Assembly: GCA_029844215.1 (NCBI GenBank)
Contig: CM056725.1
Span: forward strand, 61,479,609-61,543,608
Direction of reading: 5' to 3'
Length of the DNA stretch: 64,000 nt
Origin: Przewalskia tangutica
Lineage: Eukaryota > Streptophyta > Magnoliopsida > Solanales > Solanaceae
The translations under genes and the position numbers were made by a program. This document shows positions 32,701-45,537 of the stretch, piece by piece. Under the pieces are notes generated by a model. That model did no database searches and had not been told where the DNA came from. It was given only the letters and a program-made list of their open reading frames with translations. How positions within the stretch are numbered: position 1 is the first letter of the stretch; the number at the start of each line of letters is the position of its first letter.

Positions 32701-34125
32701 TCGATACTTATTCTCATTTCCAAATCAAGAAACATTATTCTTTTAAAACCAAGTACTCATTACTCATGAATGAGGTTTCACAACACTTTTAATGTAGTTA
32801 ATTACCAAGGAAAACAAGTTAAGTCTCTTATCTTCTAAAAATCAAGAAACCATTCTTTTATCACTCTTAAGACGTTATACCTAACTTCCCATAAAGCTAG
32901 TACAACTCTTATGTTTTCAAAGCCAAGTATTACTCTTTTTCAAAAAGATCTTTTGAAACACTTCAAGTTCTTTATTACTACACATCAAATCCGTTATAAG
33001 TCAAATCGCTTACCCTTTGAAACCACAAAGCATTTTCTTACCTACATAAAGTCGTTATAACCAACTTCCCATAAAGCCGTTATAACATTTTATGTTTCAA
33101 ACCAAATAAATACATCAAACACACGTACGCCTTCACCGCACTACATAGTTATACACATATCATGCTAGAACAGATAGGAAGAGGTTCACATACCTCGCGA
33201 TGAGTATCGACTAATAGCAAAACGCCCAAGTACTTCAAACCGCTCGGCTACTCCTTAAGCCACGTAGATCGCACCACACGTAGTACTTCAACCTATAAGG
33301 CCACAAGGCGCTTATTAACATCTAGATCTCATCGCTCCATATTCTACGTAAAATTCGAAGATTCTCCCCTCCCCGCAACAACAGAAATCTCCTCTCGATC
33401 GAGGCCGCTACCAAGCCAACTGGGGGTTTACACGCCTAACCGGACGTGTACAATTCTACTACACAACAAACTACACAAGTCATCAGAATACACCCTATGT
33501 AATTACAGTCGCTTCTCTTCTTTAAATTCAGCTTAAGTCAAAAGACATCACGCAATAATGTTCAAGACTATATATAGTATACTTCAACTATATATTCCTA
33601 CAACATGTAGTCTCCAATTACAATAAGGGACAAGAATATTTACCTCGACAAGCCCAAAATTATCCAAGTTATAATGTCGATCCCGAGCAAGGTTTAGCTC
33701 CTACTCCGTGCGCTCCAATCCGCCTCCAAACAACCCTTAGAAGTTCTAACCAACTTCTACTTAAATACTTCAACCAACAATGAAGATTTCCTTAGGGTTT
33801 CGTTTGAGACTAAAAGGACAAAAGGTAGTATTTCCTGCTCTACGTATAGAGGTAACTTTTGGAATATGACAAGGTAAAGGCTAAGGTATTTTGGGCATTA
33901 TAACAATACTGAGAGTATTTCTACCAAGAGGGGTGTTTTATACGAAACAACTAGGCTAGTGGTACCCCACGGCCACACTACTAGGAGGGGAGGAATCCTC
34001 TCGCCAAAGGCCACACGAAAAGGAGGAGGAAGCTCACGGCAGAGCACAAGAAAGGGAGGAAGGATTTTCAAGACTTGGTGATTTTAGGAATGGATGAAGT
34101 CTTCAAGCTTGGGGTATTTATAGCA

Positions 34126-34132
34126 AAACCAA
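34126..34132 (-). promoter_or_regulatory. LTR TATA box (element D, LTR 1)
   Basis: ATTTATA after GGGGT on the plus strand; conserved LTR promoter context. Confidence 0.45.
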
Positions 34133-34558
34133 AGGTCAACCAACGCCAAGATCAAGCCATGTGCAAGGCAAGTGTAAGGCCAAGATCAAGCCAAGTGCAC
34201 CCTAACCCTACTCCACAAAACACTCCACAAAACAAGCCACAAAGCAAGGCACAAATCAAGGAACCAATCGCCTAAAGCCAACCATCCTCTTGACGCCCAA
34301 TCGCCCAAGCCACCCCACTTGCTTTCAATGCGAGGTGACACATGTCACCCTCCCGTTGGTCCAAAATGTTTCGCCTCTCGGAAAAATCCGCAAAAATTAT
34401 AAACGACATAGCCGAATTTTCCCTACGAAAGTCGTGGAAACATTTCGCCGAAAAACGACTTATTCGCACTTCAGGCCCAAATTTCGGTCCTATGCCTAAC
34501 TTAAGGCTCAAATTTCAGACGTCGCCCATACGCATATACCCGGAAATACGGTATAACA

Positions 34559-34592
34559 TTCTCCTCTCCTTAGAAACATTCGTCCCGAATGT
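34559..34592 (-). promoter_or_regulatory. Element D polypurine tract and inverted repeat
   Basis: TTCTCCTCTCCTTAG next to the LTR, then ACATTCG / CGAATGT arms at 34576-34592. Confidence 0.78.
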
Positions 34593-35399
34593 TCCTTCTC
34601 AAGACGGATATCGATGAAGTTCCTCTAACAAGTTGCCAACGCCACACCGCCACGAAATAACACACGCCCTCTTCCTTCCTTACTCGTCGTTCTTCTCGAA
34701 CACTTGAACTCTCCCAAGACGTACCATACTTCACCATCGCCTGGGCTTCCAAACCGTGGAGTCACTACCTCCAAACTTGGTCATCTTACTATCTTCACTT
34801 TTCGCCAAGGCCATTCCCGCCTTCACGAACCGATTCTCGTCGAACACCTCCACGAACTCATACGATGGTTAACTAAACTCGCCTAGCATCCTTGTGATCC
34901 TACCACCTAGCGGACCACCTCTGACCGACTCTCCACAAACCGGCCGGGTTGACCCGCGAACGGTCCTCAACCCGACCCCATAATCAAGGCCTCACTCTTG
35001 TTCCCGATCCGAACAATCTTTATAAAAGTCATGAAAGCTACCACTTCCATTTTACTCAACCCAAGGAATTCCCACAATAACTCCACGATACGACGCACTG
35101 ATAGAGGTCAAACATAAATTAAATCTTTTACTCAAGACGACCTTACCTCTAAGGTCCCAATCGTGAAGTATTCTACGGTTCATACTTAACACGCCCCATA
35201 CTTACCCTTCCAACTAACCATGTTTCTAACTCACAAATAACACAACGCTATCCGCATATAGCACATAATAATAAGATCATAATATCACGCATACCAAAAC
35301 TCTGTAGGTTAAGGATATACCCGGCTACCGCCCACTCTAATCATAGCCCACTCGCAGGCGCATAATCAGAAGGTGATGAACCAGCCACCGATCCCGAAG
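34593..35399 (-). other. Element D non-coding interior
   Basis: Homologous to A 2103-3327. Contains the CGGGTTGA (34945-34952) / TCAACCCG (34967-34974) inverted repeat. No coding domain. Confidence 0.6.
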
Positions 35400-36531
35400 G
35401 TCGAGTCATAACATCCGTGCTCCTCGGCCTGACAGCCTCGCAAATGGCCCCGCTGGCCGCAAAAATAACAAGCTCCCCGCACCACGACACTTCTATACGC
35501 GGTCTACCACAACGACCACACCGGCGTAGCGATCAGATCCGCCAACACCCTTACTTCCTCGAAACTCAACCTCGAGCCCCGACCGCCCCGAATACTCGAT
35601 GCCCTGGCGTTGCGAGGACCACTCGCACCGGCGAGGTACAACACTAGCTCGCCACGAGGCGGTCCGCCTCGAAAGTCACCAAAGGACCTCGCTGCTCGCC
35701 CTTCTCGCCGATCTCGGCCATTCCGCCGATTCTCCGCCTCACATCCAAGTGCATAAGCTCGCATGCGGCAATGTCCATGCCCTACCGGGTGGCTACACCA
35801 ACAACTCTCCGCTAGGTATTCATCAAGCCCTCGTAATATATCGGCACTCGATCCTCCATACTAGCTACTAATGCGGAACATACCGCCAATGAGTCAAACT
35901 CACATTGTACTCCCGAATCAGACGCCTGCTCGCCAACATCAAAAACTGTTTACCCGAGCCTCTCATCCGCAAGGCAAGAAATGTGCGAAGGCCTCAAAAC
36001 TCGCCCCAAACGGCCGGAAGTGCATTCTCTCCCGACGCCTCCACGATCAAACCACGATCATGGTATCACGCACCGACGCGAACCTAAGACCACCGACTCG
36101 TCTCAAGCTCGATCACTCGCGATCCAGAATCGCTTGATGAACTCCTCGCGATCATCCTCGTGCCTCACCCGTAGAACTCGCGGGCTACATCTCGTGAAGT
36201 CTCGCACTCAAACTATTCGCCGGGTGAACCATCGTGCTATCGAATCGAATCGCCAGATTCAAATTTATCTCATATCTGCCACGACTTCGCCAAAGAATCG
36301 CCATCTCTTGTACTTATCTCATCTCGCTTCCAAAGTGCTGGATCGAGACTCAGTATCGTGGTCTCAGCAGCCCACCGCCGCGCTCTAAACTCTATCGGGC
36401 CAAGGCGCTACAAAACTCGCCGTCAAGCACAATCTCGTAGTCTTGACGGCTCGCGCCTCGTATTCAGATCAGATCCACTAGCAAGACTCGGCCGCTTGCC
36501 TTCTCGGGCTCAGTTGCCTTGCGCGAGGCAT
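35400..36531 (-). pseudogene. gag: Element D gag, frame-broken
   Basis: Minus-strand gag with start-codon complement at 36529-36531. The frame at 35504-35764 reads MRAYALGCEAENRRNGRDRR and RSFGDFRGGPP, the linker after the gag core seen in A and C. The core lies across shifted frames at 35800-36110. The zinc-knuckle region (about 35440-35500) is too shifted to read cleanly. Reading frames on the plus strand here are shadows of the high-GC minus-strand gene. No pol; same family as A, C and E. Confidence 0.75.
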
Positions 36532-36637
36532 AATCGTAAAACGAGATACGCCGGAGGGTCCAATTTACAACACTCTAAGGCACGATCTCGGGATGAGTAA
36601 GAATGGAAACCAATCCTAAATGTCCTATAGCCTCCTC

Positions 36638-36669
36638 GATTATAGATGGTGCACAACACAACGATAATC
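36638..36669 (-). other. Element D leader hairpin, partly broken
   Basis: GATTAT ... ATAATC outer arms and the GTGCACAA loop are present, but the inner stem has lost two bases on one side and carries a change on the other. Confidence 0.45.
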
Positions 36670-36711
36670 AAGACTTACTAGACACGGTCAGACACTTTCC
36701 GAGGACTAATC

Positions 36712-36722
36712 GCTCGATACCA
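36712..36722 (-). promoter_or_regulatory. Element D primer-binding site with one base missing
   Basis: GCTCGATACCA, lacking the T of CTG, as in element C. The adjoining LTR end reads TCACACACCCC where TGTCACACCCC is expected. Confidence 0.78.
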
Positions 36723-37957
36723 CTCACACACCCCGAATCCGGCCCGTGATCGTGCCTTACCCCGCACCCTAGTGACACAACATCGAGAAAATCAATGAAA
36801 ATAAAACATAAGCCATGAAACAAGAAATAAATAAGAAAGCAACCAAAACAGCTTGCCTTCAAGATATACATAAAACCCGAATGCTTTAATCCTTTTACAA
36901 CCCCGCCACAACAAGATTACTGCACTTAAGATTTACAACACTATGACGGACAGGCCCTCGCCATACCACGAATGTACAAGAACCTACAACTCGTGGAACA
37001 CATACCAAAAGATAAGCCTCCGAGAAACGGAGCTTCCCAATACGCCAATCGTGATCCTAAGAGCGAGGATCCACGACCGATGTACCTCTACCGCAGATGA
37101 ACGCAGCCTCGGGCGAGGTCGATAACAGTACCAAGTATGTGAAATCAGAAATTATCAGAAATGAAATCATACTAGTCTATATAAAGCAGGAGACATGTAT
37201 GATAACCAAACTACAGTTCACAATATAAAAGCAGTCATGTCCAGTCAGGGACTCACGCCCTCAAGTCATCACTCAAATATAACTATGGGTCTCACGCCCA
37301 CAACATCAATCATGTTCGCATCATGGCCGCATGCCCCTAATTCTCGTGACGGCAGACATGTCCATGATGCAACAATAATACCAATGCCCCATGGCCACAT
37401 GCCCCCGGAATTCTGCCTCGGTGTAGACTTGTCCATGTAACATCAATCAACAAGACAACAATCAAAATGGAAACATACCCGTGGAATTCTCCACATCGCC
37501 AAGACGCTCCAAGTAAGTTCTCAACAAGTCAACCGCCTCCATCGAGACACGGAATACGTAAATACAACACTTGCACAAAAAAGGCTATCATCACAAGCAT
37601 AGGCAAGTCATACACAACTCAAAGTACTTTCATTTTATGCCAAAGTCCGGGTTTTTAACCCTAAAGTACTACGTACGCTAAATTCCTTTTAAAGATCCAT
37701 TTCTTTTACAAAGGTCACCCGATACCCGTAGTATAAAAATAGAGTGACGAACATTGTTAAGTAAACAAAAATGCTTTCCTTTGTAAAATCAAGTAACAAC
37801 CTTATTTTCCAAACGTTCAAGTTTGCCTAATTTCAAATGCTCAAGTTTCTCATTTTAGAAAAGGTTTCGTAGTTTATAGTTTTAATCCTTTAAAACATAA
37901 TTCTCCTTTAAACGATTTGAGAAACATATGCCTTATATGTGAGTAGGTTATTCTTGT

Positions 37958-38098
37958 TTATAACCATCTTGTTACAGCAGCCAGGATCTAGGAAAATGTA
38001 ATACAATTTTGTCTTATCTTAGCTTCTATGCAGATGGAGGTTTCTACTGGTTTTAATAACAATTTGTTATTTGTCAATACACTTTCCTTTATTAGCGT
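37958..38098 (-). repeat. Conserved LTR block with AATAAA (D, LTR 2)
   Basis: Copy of the block in the partner LTR and in A, C, E, I and K. Confidence 0.55.
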
Positions 38099-39536
38099 CA
38101 TTGGTTTGTTCGATACTTATTCTCATTTCCAAATCAAGAAACATTATTCTTTTTAAAACCAAGTACTCATTACTCGCGAATGAGGTTTCACAACACTTTT
38201 AACAGAAAGTTAATTACCAAGGAAAACAAGTTAAGTCTCTTATCTTCTAAAAATCAGTAAACCATTCTTTTTATCACTCTTAAGACGTTATACCTAACTT
38301 CCCATAAAGCTAGTACAACTCTTATGTTTTCAAAGCCAAGTATTACTCTTTTTTCAAAAAGATCTTTTTGAAACACTTCAAGTTCTTTATTACTACACAT
38401 CAAATCCGTTATAAGTCAAATCAGTTACCCTTTGAAACCACAAAGCATTTTCTTACCTACATAAAGCTGTTATAACCAACTTCCCATAAAGCCGTTATAA
38501 CATTTTATGTTTCAAACCAAATAAATACATCAAACACATGTACGTCTACCGTACTACATATATATAAACATATCATGCTAGAACAGATAGGAATAGGTTC
38601 ACATACCTCGCGATGAGTATCGAGTAATAGCAAAACGCTCCAAGTACTTCAAACCGCTTGGCTACTCCTTAAGCCACGTGATCGCACCACACGTAGTACT
38701 TCAACCTATAAGGCCACAAGGCGCTTTATTAACATCTAGATCTCATCGCTCCATATTCTACGTAAAATTCAAGAACACCTCCCCGCAACAAACAGCGTAA
38801 ATCTCCTCTCGATCGAGGCCGCTACCAAGCCAACTGGGGGTTTACACGTCTAACCAGACGTGTACAATTCTACTACACAACAAAGCTACACAAGTCTACT
38901 GTAATACAGTCCTATGTAATTACAGTTCAGTTATCTTCTTTAAATTCAGCTTAAGTCAAAAGACATTCACGACAATAATGTTCAAGACTATATATAGTAT
39001 ACTTCAACTATATATTCCTACAACATGTAGTCTCCAATTACAATAAGGGACAAGAATATTTACCTCGACAAGCCCAAAATTATCCAAGTTATAATGTCGA
39101 TCCTGAGCAAGGTTTAGCTCCTACTCCGTGCGCTCCAATCCGCTCCAAACAACCCTTAGAAGTTCTAACCAACTTCTACTTAAATACTTCAACCAACAAT
39201 GAAGATTTCCTTAGGGTTTCGGTTTGAGACTAAAAGGACAAAAGGTAGTATTTCCTGCTCTACGATAGAGGTAACTTTTGGAATATGACAAGGTAAAGGC
39301 TAAGGTATTTTGGGCATTATAACAATACTGAGAGTATTTCTACCAAGAGGGGTGTTTTATACGAAACAACTAGGCTAGTGGTACCACTACCACACTACTA
39401 GGGGGAGGGAATCCCTCTCGCCAAAGGCCACACGGCGGGAGGGCTAAGCTCACGGCTAGAGCACAAGAAAGGGAGGAAGGATTTTCAAGACTTGGTGATT
39501 TTAGGAATGGATGAAGTCTTCAAGCTTAGGGGGGGT

Positions 39537-39543
39537 ATTTATA
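39537..39543 (-). promoter_or_regulatory. LTR TATA box (element D, LTR 2)
   Basis: ATTTATA after GGGGGGGT on the plus strand. This is the 5' LTR copy that would drive the element. Confidence 0.5.
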
Positions 39544-39982
39544 GCAAAACCAAAGGCCAACCAATGGCCAAGATCAAGCCATGTGCAAGGCAAGTGTAAG
39601 GCCAAGATCAAGCCAAGTTCACCCTAACCCTACTCCACAAAACACTCCACAAAACAAGCCACAAAGCAAGGCACAAATCAAGGAACCAATCGCCTAGCCA
39701 ACCATCCTCTGACGCCCAATCGCCCAAGCCACCCCACTTGCTTTAATGTGAGGTGACACATGTCACCCTCCCGTTGGTCCAAAATGTTTCGTCTCTCGGA
39801 AAAATCCGCAAAAATTATAAACGACATAGCCGGAATTTTCCCTACGAAAGCTGTGGAAACGTTTCGTCGAAAAACGACTCTATTCGGCACTTGTGCCCAA
39901 ATTTCGGTCCTATGCCTAACTTAAGGCTCAAATTTCGTACGTACGTCCACACGTACATACTCTGGAAATACGGGGTATAACA

Positions 39983-39987
39983 GAGAG
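39983..39987. repeat. Right target-site duplication of element D
   Basis: GAGAG directly after the LTR's TAACA; matches 31326-31330. Element E's U3 palindrome starts at the next base. Confidence 0.85.
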
Positions 39988-40165
39988 GGTGACACTTGTC
40001 ACCCTCAAGTGGACGGCAACATGGGCAAGGTTGGACGATTTTGTGGCCTTGCTTTAGTCAAGGTTAGGTAGGATATTTTTCTGTAGTAGATGGATAAGGA
40101 AACTTGGGTGAATCCCCACCCTCCACTTGCCCTCCACTTTCCTTCATCTTGGCCATTGGTTGGCC

Positions 40166-40172
40166 TATAAAT
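40166..40172 (+). promoter_or_regulatory. LTR TATA box (element E)
   Basis: TATAAAT followed by ACCCCCC, as in element A. Confidence 0.55.
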
Positions 40173-41254
40173 ACCCCCCTAACTTGAAGGTTTTCTTCAT
40201 CCACAAACACAATTCTCCAAGTCTCAAAAAAAATCCTCCCTCTCCCTTGTAGTGTTTTCGTCCCAACCCTCTCCCCCTCTAGCCTAGTGGCTTCGGCCGA
40301 GAGCCCCCCCCCCTGGTAGAAATATTCTCCAAGTATAGTTACTATTCCAAAATACCCTAGCCCAAATCCCTTATGGTATTTAAGTAGAAGTTGTGTAGAA
40401 CTTCTAAGGGCTTCGAGCTATCGGGCGTGCAGACAGAGCTAAACCTTGCTCAGGATCGACATTTAACTTGGATAATTTTGGGCTTATCGAGGTAAATACT
40501 CTTGTCCTTCTATTGTAATTGGATATTACATATAAGAATAGTTAAGACTTGAGTATAAGATATAGAAGGATATTAAAGAATAGAATTGAATCAGAATCAG
40601 TAGAGCGGTATTGAATCAGATTTACATGTGATCAGATTTACTGAGACTTGAGTAGTTTGACGAGTAGGGAAGTGCTGCCCAATTTTCCGTAGAATAGAGA
40701 ACCCTCTGCTTAGAACTTTATACAGTATAGTCTAGACGTTGATAGACGTATTTGACTGTTATAGGTCGATACTCTGCGCGCGACATATTCGACTTGGCAG
40801 GTGGTTTTCGCCAAGGAGGTATGTGATTCTTCCTATCCTCTTGAGCATGATATTTTAAAAAGAATATATATATAGTACGGTAGACGTACGTGTGTTAACT
40901 GAACGTGGTTTTACTTCGATGTCTTTTGACTTGAGTTTTAAATAATAAGAGTCTTGAAGTATTTCAAAAGAATTAAGAATCGCTTTTGAAAGAAGAGTAA
41001 TACTTTTTGAAAGAGTTATACTAGCTTTATGGGAAGTTAGGTATAACAACTTAAGAGTGATAAAAAGAATGGTTTATTGACTTTAGAAGATAAGAGACTT
41101 GATCTTAAAAGATAAGCGACTTGACTTAATTGAATTGATATGAATTTTGTTAAAAAGTGTGAAACCTCATTCGTGAGTAATGAGTACTTGGTTTTTAAAG
41201 AATAATGTTTTCTTGATTTCGAAATGAGAATAAGTATCGAACTAACCACCGCAG

Positions 41255-41396
41255 CGTTAATAAAGGAAAATGTATTGACAAGTAAGTAATTATATTAAAA
41301 CCAAGAGAAACCTCCATCCGCATGTAAGCTAAGATAAGACAAAATTTTATTACATTTCCTAGATCATGGCTGCTTTAATAAGATTGTTATGAACAA
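41255..41396 (+). repeat. Conserved LTR block with AATAAA (E)
   Basis: AATAAA at 41259-41264; otherwise as in A. Confidence 0.55.
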
Positions 41397-41699
41397 GAAT
41401 AACCTACTCACACATAAGGCATATGTTTCTCAAATTGTTTTAAAAGAGAATTATCTTATTAAGTGATTAAGACTATGAACTACGAAACCTTTCAAAAATG
41501 AGAAACTTGAGTATTTGAAATTAGGCAAACTTGAACTTTTGGACAAGAATGGTGTTACTGGACTGTAAGAAGGAACATGTTTTGGTTTAAGAAGAAGGGC
41601 ATAATATTGCCTTAGTTGTTTTTAAAAAGTAATACTTGGTATTATCTTAATCTGTCTTAAAATAGCGTTTAAATGTTATGGTCAATTCTACACCGGGTT

Positions 41700-42150
41700 C
41701 ATGGGATTAACCGAGAATGTATTTCACACGACACCGCTGCTCACGGGATGAACCGGGAATGTATTTCACACGACACCGCGTTCATGGGATGAACCGGGAA
41801 TGTATTCCATACGATTCCACCTCGAGTCCCATGAGATGGGCCGAGACATGTGCGATTCCTATCGAGTCCCACGAGATGGGCCGAGACACGTGCGATACCT
41901 ATCGAGTCCCACGAGATGGGCCGAGACACGCGCGATACCTATCGAGTCCCACGAGACGGGCCGAGACACGCGCGATACCTATCGAGTCCCAAGAGATGGG
42001 ACGAGACCTGTGCCATACCGATCGAGTCCCCCGAGTTGGGCCGAGACATGTATTCCATACGATTCCTATCGAGTCCCATGAGATGGGCCGAGACATGTAT
42101 TCCACACGATTCCACCTCGAGTCCCATGGGATGGGCCGAGGCATGTTATA
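41700..42150 (+). repeat. Tandem repeat in LTR E, 40-bp unit
   Basis: Anchor TCGAGTCCC at 41822, 41862, 41902, 41942, 41982, 42022, 42069 and 42117: five exact 40-bp steps, then 47 and 48 bp. Three related units based on GGGATGAACCGGGAATG precede it from about 41700. Since 40 is not a multiple of three, all frames cycle and stay open, which creates the long overlapping frames on both strands. Confidence 0.9.
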
Positions 42151-42780
42151 CGTATCACACGATTTATACCTAGACTGCCGGCAGTGAGGAAGGATTTCCA
42201 CGGGCATGATGGATGACTTTGAGGGTGTGAGTCCCTGACTTGACTTGACATGACTGTTTTTATGTTGTGAATTATAGTTTTGTTATCATACATGTCTCCT
42301 GTTTTATTTTAGACTGTTATGATTTCATTTACGATTTCTGCTTCACATACTTGGTACTGTTACGACCTCTTTCGGGGCTGCGTTCATGCCGCAGTAGAGG
42401 TACATCGGTTGTTGATCCTCGCCATAGGATCACGGCCAACAGATTGGAAGCTCCGTTTCTCCGGAGGCTTATCTTTTGGTATGTTCCCTGAGTTGTAGGT
42501 TCTTGTACATTCAGGGGTATGGCGGGGCCCTGTCCCGTCATAGTTGTTGTTACATTCTTAGAGGTCTGTAGTACTGTTGTGGGCAGGGTTGTAAAGGATG
42601 TAACTGTTCAAAAATTTCTGTATATATACGCAAGAAGACAACCGTTTTGGTTGGCCTGTTTTATTATCTTATCTCTTGTTTCATATCTGCATGTTTTATA
42701 TTCCGCTGATTTCTCTGATGTATGACTACTTGGGTGCCCGGGTAAGGCACCAATCACGGGCCCCGGAACGGGTCGTGACA

Positions 42781-43739
42781 TTGTGTTACTTAGCCTTAGA
42801 TAATGACTCTAAATTAGCTTCTTTCGAATACTAACTAAAGTAGCTCATTGAATATCCCTAAATCATTTTGGAGCATTAAGAACACCCAAATATTACTATA
42901 AGTGGTGTCGCCTATCCCTAGGTCGATTCCGTTAGAGGAGGGTTAACACCCAATTTTTTTGTTAATTAATCTTTCCCAACCCCGAGTTTGCCTCTTCCGA
43001 GTTTAAACCAAAGTAAAAGGTGAGTCCTAGGGTTAGCTAATCTCTTAAGAAACATTAAAGAACAAGAATAATTAAAACATCATTAACTCACTTCATTAAG
43101 AATAAAATCATTCAATACATAAGCAAAACTAGAGTTTAAACCCATCTTAATCATGAATATTCCCATAAATAAGATTTATGTCATAGAAATAAATACTACA
43201 CTTAGATATTTATTACAAAGCAATAAATTAAAGAAATGAAGTAATGGTTCAAGAAATTGCTTAACCAAATCTTCAACCCCAATGTGTGGTGTAGGAACCC
43301 TAACTCCCGAAAATTGTGTTTTATGCCAAAGATATATTCCAAAATGAGCTTGGTCTAGTTTGATGTGGTTTGGGATATGAAAATGTGAAATTCCAAAACA
43401 GCCCAGAATCCTTCTTCGCGATCACGACATTGCATTCGCAATCGCGTACAGTGATGTCACTTTCTCACGGGTGCGTTTATACTTCGCAATCATATAGAGT
43501 GGTTGACCGCGATGACTTCCACGATCGCCTGGTCTCATTCCGTGATAGCGAAGTGCAATTGTTGCTGCTAGTTTTTCAGTTCTTCGTTTCAGCTCCTTTT
43601 TGCCTCATTTTCACTTGGTTTTCCCAATTCTCTTTAAGACTCGATATACCTAAAATAATAGCAATACACATCATAAATAGCTTTATATTATTAATAAAGG
43701 ATACAAAAATCAATGTAAAGTGATTAAAATAAGTGGTAA
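42781..43739. other. Flank of element E, start of element G region; no gene
   Basis: AT-rich DNA with an isolated GC-rich patch (43415-43560) containing CTTCGCGATCACGAC-type stretches of a kind I associate with plant intergenic repeats. The 117-residue plus-strand frame at 43370-43723 has no recognisable domain. Right after the LTR, TTGTG (42781-42785) would be E's target duplication, but the 5' partner is lost. Confidence 0.4.
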
Positions 43740-45537
43740 AACCACCACTTATCAACACCCTAACTTAAAGTCTTTGCTTGTCCTCAAGAAAATCAAAACC
43801 AAGAACTCAATGAGGATCTATTAATTCAAGCTCAAGTAGCATCACTATCATTTTCAAATCACATTCTTCAATTAAGAACAAAACTCATGACTTTGATTGG
43901 TACTAATAATTAGGCTACAATCATGTGAATCTTTAATTAAATAACTCCCTCATTTCCAAATACAACTTCATGAATACAATAGAGTTTCAAAACAATCAAG
44001 AAACAATAACCAAGCCTCAAGAAGTAACTCAAAACTACTAGCTTACTAGATATGCTCACTTGACTAAATTTGGAATTTGTCAACATCACCAATCTTCATA
44101 ATCCATATGCACTCATGACAAGATAGAAAGTCTCAAAATTACTATATTCACAACAAGAACACAGGGGATATAATACAAAATCACTCATACTCAACAAAGA
44201 AGTTCAAGTTCTATAAGTATTATACCATAGGCTTCCCTTTATTTTCATTCATCACTAATTCAAGCTCATTCGATCGGACATCACATAAGAACTTTTTCAA
44301 TCATGTAATGTAGGCTTAGGGAAGGTTATGAAAAGTGACTAGGGCCTCCTTGAACACTACACAACATTTTTCATTTCAACTTTTGGTCACTTTCTCTTCA
44401 TTTCAATATATCACTTCTTCCTTTGCATTCTAGCTTCCCCAATTATACCAACATCTTTTTGTGCAACCATTTTCTTGATTTATAATATTTTTATTCTTTT
44501 CCAATTCATTTTTCACAAGGATACATTTTTTGCACAAAAAGTTTGCAGCCTTTCTGTATTTTCCAAATTTTCTTCATTTCTTTTGACTTTTTTTATTAAC
44601 CATTTACTCAAAAAATCATAATACGATTCTTCACCACTTCTCAAGTAACACTAACTCCCCCATCTTAGGATTTTGACCTCATATTCACACTTTTAATGTC
44701 CAAGGAGGGAAGGGTTAAAAAAAGAAAATTTCATAAAAAGAAAACGATAAAGACTTGTAATATGGCAATCAAAGAAAAGGCCATAGGCTCAAATGGTTTC
44801 ACTAGTGGTATTATTTGTGCAATGGAAGGCTAGAAAGGTTTTTTTCAAGAATCATAAAGATTGTGTAAGGTCATCTCTCTAACAAAACATAACCAAGAGT
44901 AGCACTGAAAGACTAATAGGAAAAGTTCTAGATAATACAACTAAGAACAAGAATATAATTAATCCATAAACACTCACCACACATATCACATGAACTAGTC
45001 AAGACAGATCTGTTTCACTTCCTGAACAAGAACAAATAGAGCTAATAAGACCTAGTAGGTAATGAGTCATAAAATAAGCCAATGAATTGTCACAAAAATC
45101 ATTCTTTCCATGCATCATGCTTATTTCACAAAACAAATTTTGGAGGGGTATGTTCAATTCAATACTTCACATGCAAGAGACTAACTCTACTAGTACCAAA
45201 CAAGCAAAAAGTCTCCACATTTCGCTCGAAAGAGCACCTACACGTAAACTAAAAAACGTATTAAAAAAGCTAAGAAATAAAATTAAAAAAAAATATGACT
45301 AATCCACAATATATCTATAATCACAAAAGAAGCCCGACAAGGGCACATCAATATCTATCATCAATAAGCTCGATAAGGGCACACAATATCCATAAATCAA
45401 CTAAAAGCCCGACAAGGGTATAAGTACACATAAACAAATACAATATGCCACCCCAACTAAAAACATTGTAGTGTCCTCACCGTACAACGTCAAAATAAAA
45501 AGTCAAATAGTTTGAGAGACTCCCTAAAGTCTGTATT
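43740..45537 (-). repeat. Element G non-coding tail, copy 1 of a shared repeat
   Basis: Contains CCTAACTTAAAGTC then TTGCTTGTCCTCAAG near 43750-43795, and TAATGTAGGCTTAGGG near 44309. Both recur with differences at 49905-49935 and 50379-50396. Order and spacing match, so this and 49700-51329 are diverged copies of one element tail. No coding sequence. Confidence 0.6.
45533..45537. repeat. Left target-site duplication of solo LTR F
   Basis: GTATT before TGTCATGAC; repeated at 48525-48529. Confidence 0.85.

Larger units (their letters stand above)
31331..34558 (-). repeat. Element D 3' LTR (reverse orientation)
   Basis: From TGTCACACCCCG to GGTATAACA. Conserved block 32553-32700, TATA complement 34126-34132, U3 palindrome 34334-34349. 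Confidence 0.9.
31331..39982 (-). mobile_element. Element D: complete gag-only LTR retrotransposon nested in E
   Basis: Minus-strand element of 8652 bp flanked by GAGAG duplications: LTR 31331-34558, interior 34559-36723, LTR 36724-39982. The interior is 2165 bp and has a primer site, leader hairpin, gag and purine tract, but no pol. It is younger than E. The two LTRs are nearly identical over long AT-rich stretches (for example 32220-32340 against 37620-37745). Confidence 0.92.
36724..39982 (-). repeat. Element D 5' LTR (reverse orientation)
   Basis: Partner of 31331-34558; ends GGGGTATAACA at 39982, followed by GAGAG. Conserved block 37958-38098 (AATAAA complement 38088-38093), TATA complement 39537-39543, U3 palindrome 39752-39767. 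Confidence 0.9.
39988..42780 (+). repeat. Element E 3' LTR, remainder
   Basis: Continues the LTR started at 31112. Holds the U3 palindrome (39988-40003), TATA box (40166-40172), conserved block (41255-41396) and the 40-bp tandem repeat (41700-42150), then ends GGTCGTGACA at 42780. The end matches 28187-28747. Confidence 0.88.

Noticed and set aside
41822..42125. Regular 40-bp spacing suggestive of a CRISPR array
   Set aside because: Units are contiguous tandem copies with no unique spacers, in plant DNA inside an LTR.
41717..42187. 156-residue open frame and overlapping frames in E's LTR
   Set aside because: They come from translating a 40-bp tandem repeat; all frames stay open for the same reason and no domain is present.
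43370..43723. 117-residue plus-strand frame
   Set aside because: No recognisable domain; lies in AT-rich repeat DNA with one GC-rich repeat patch.
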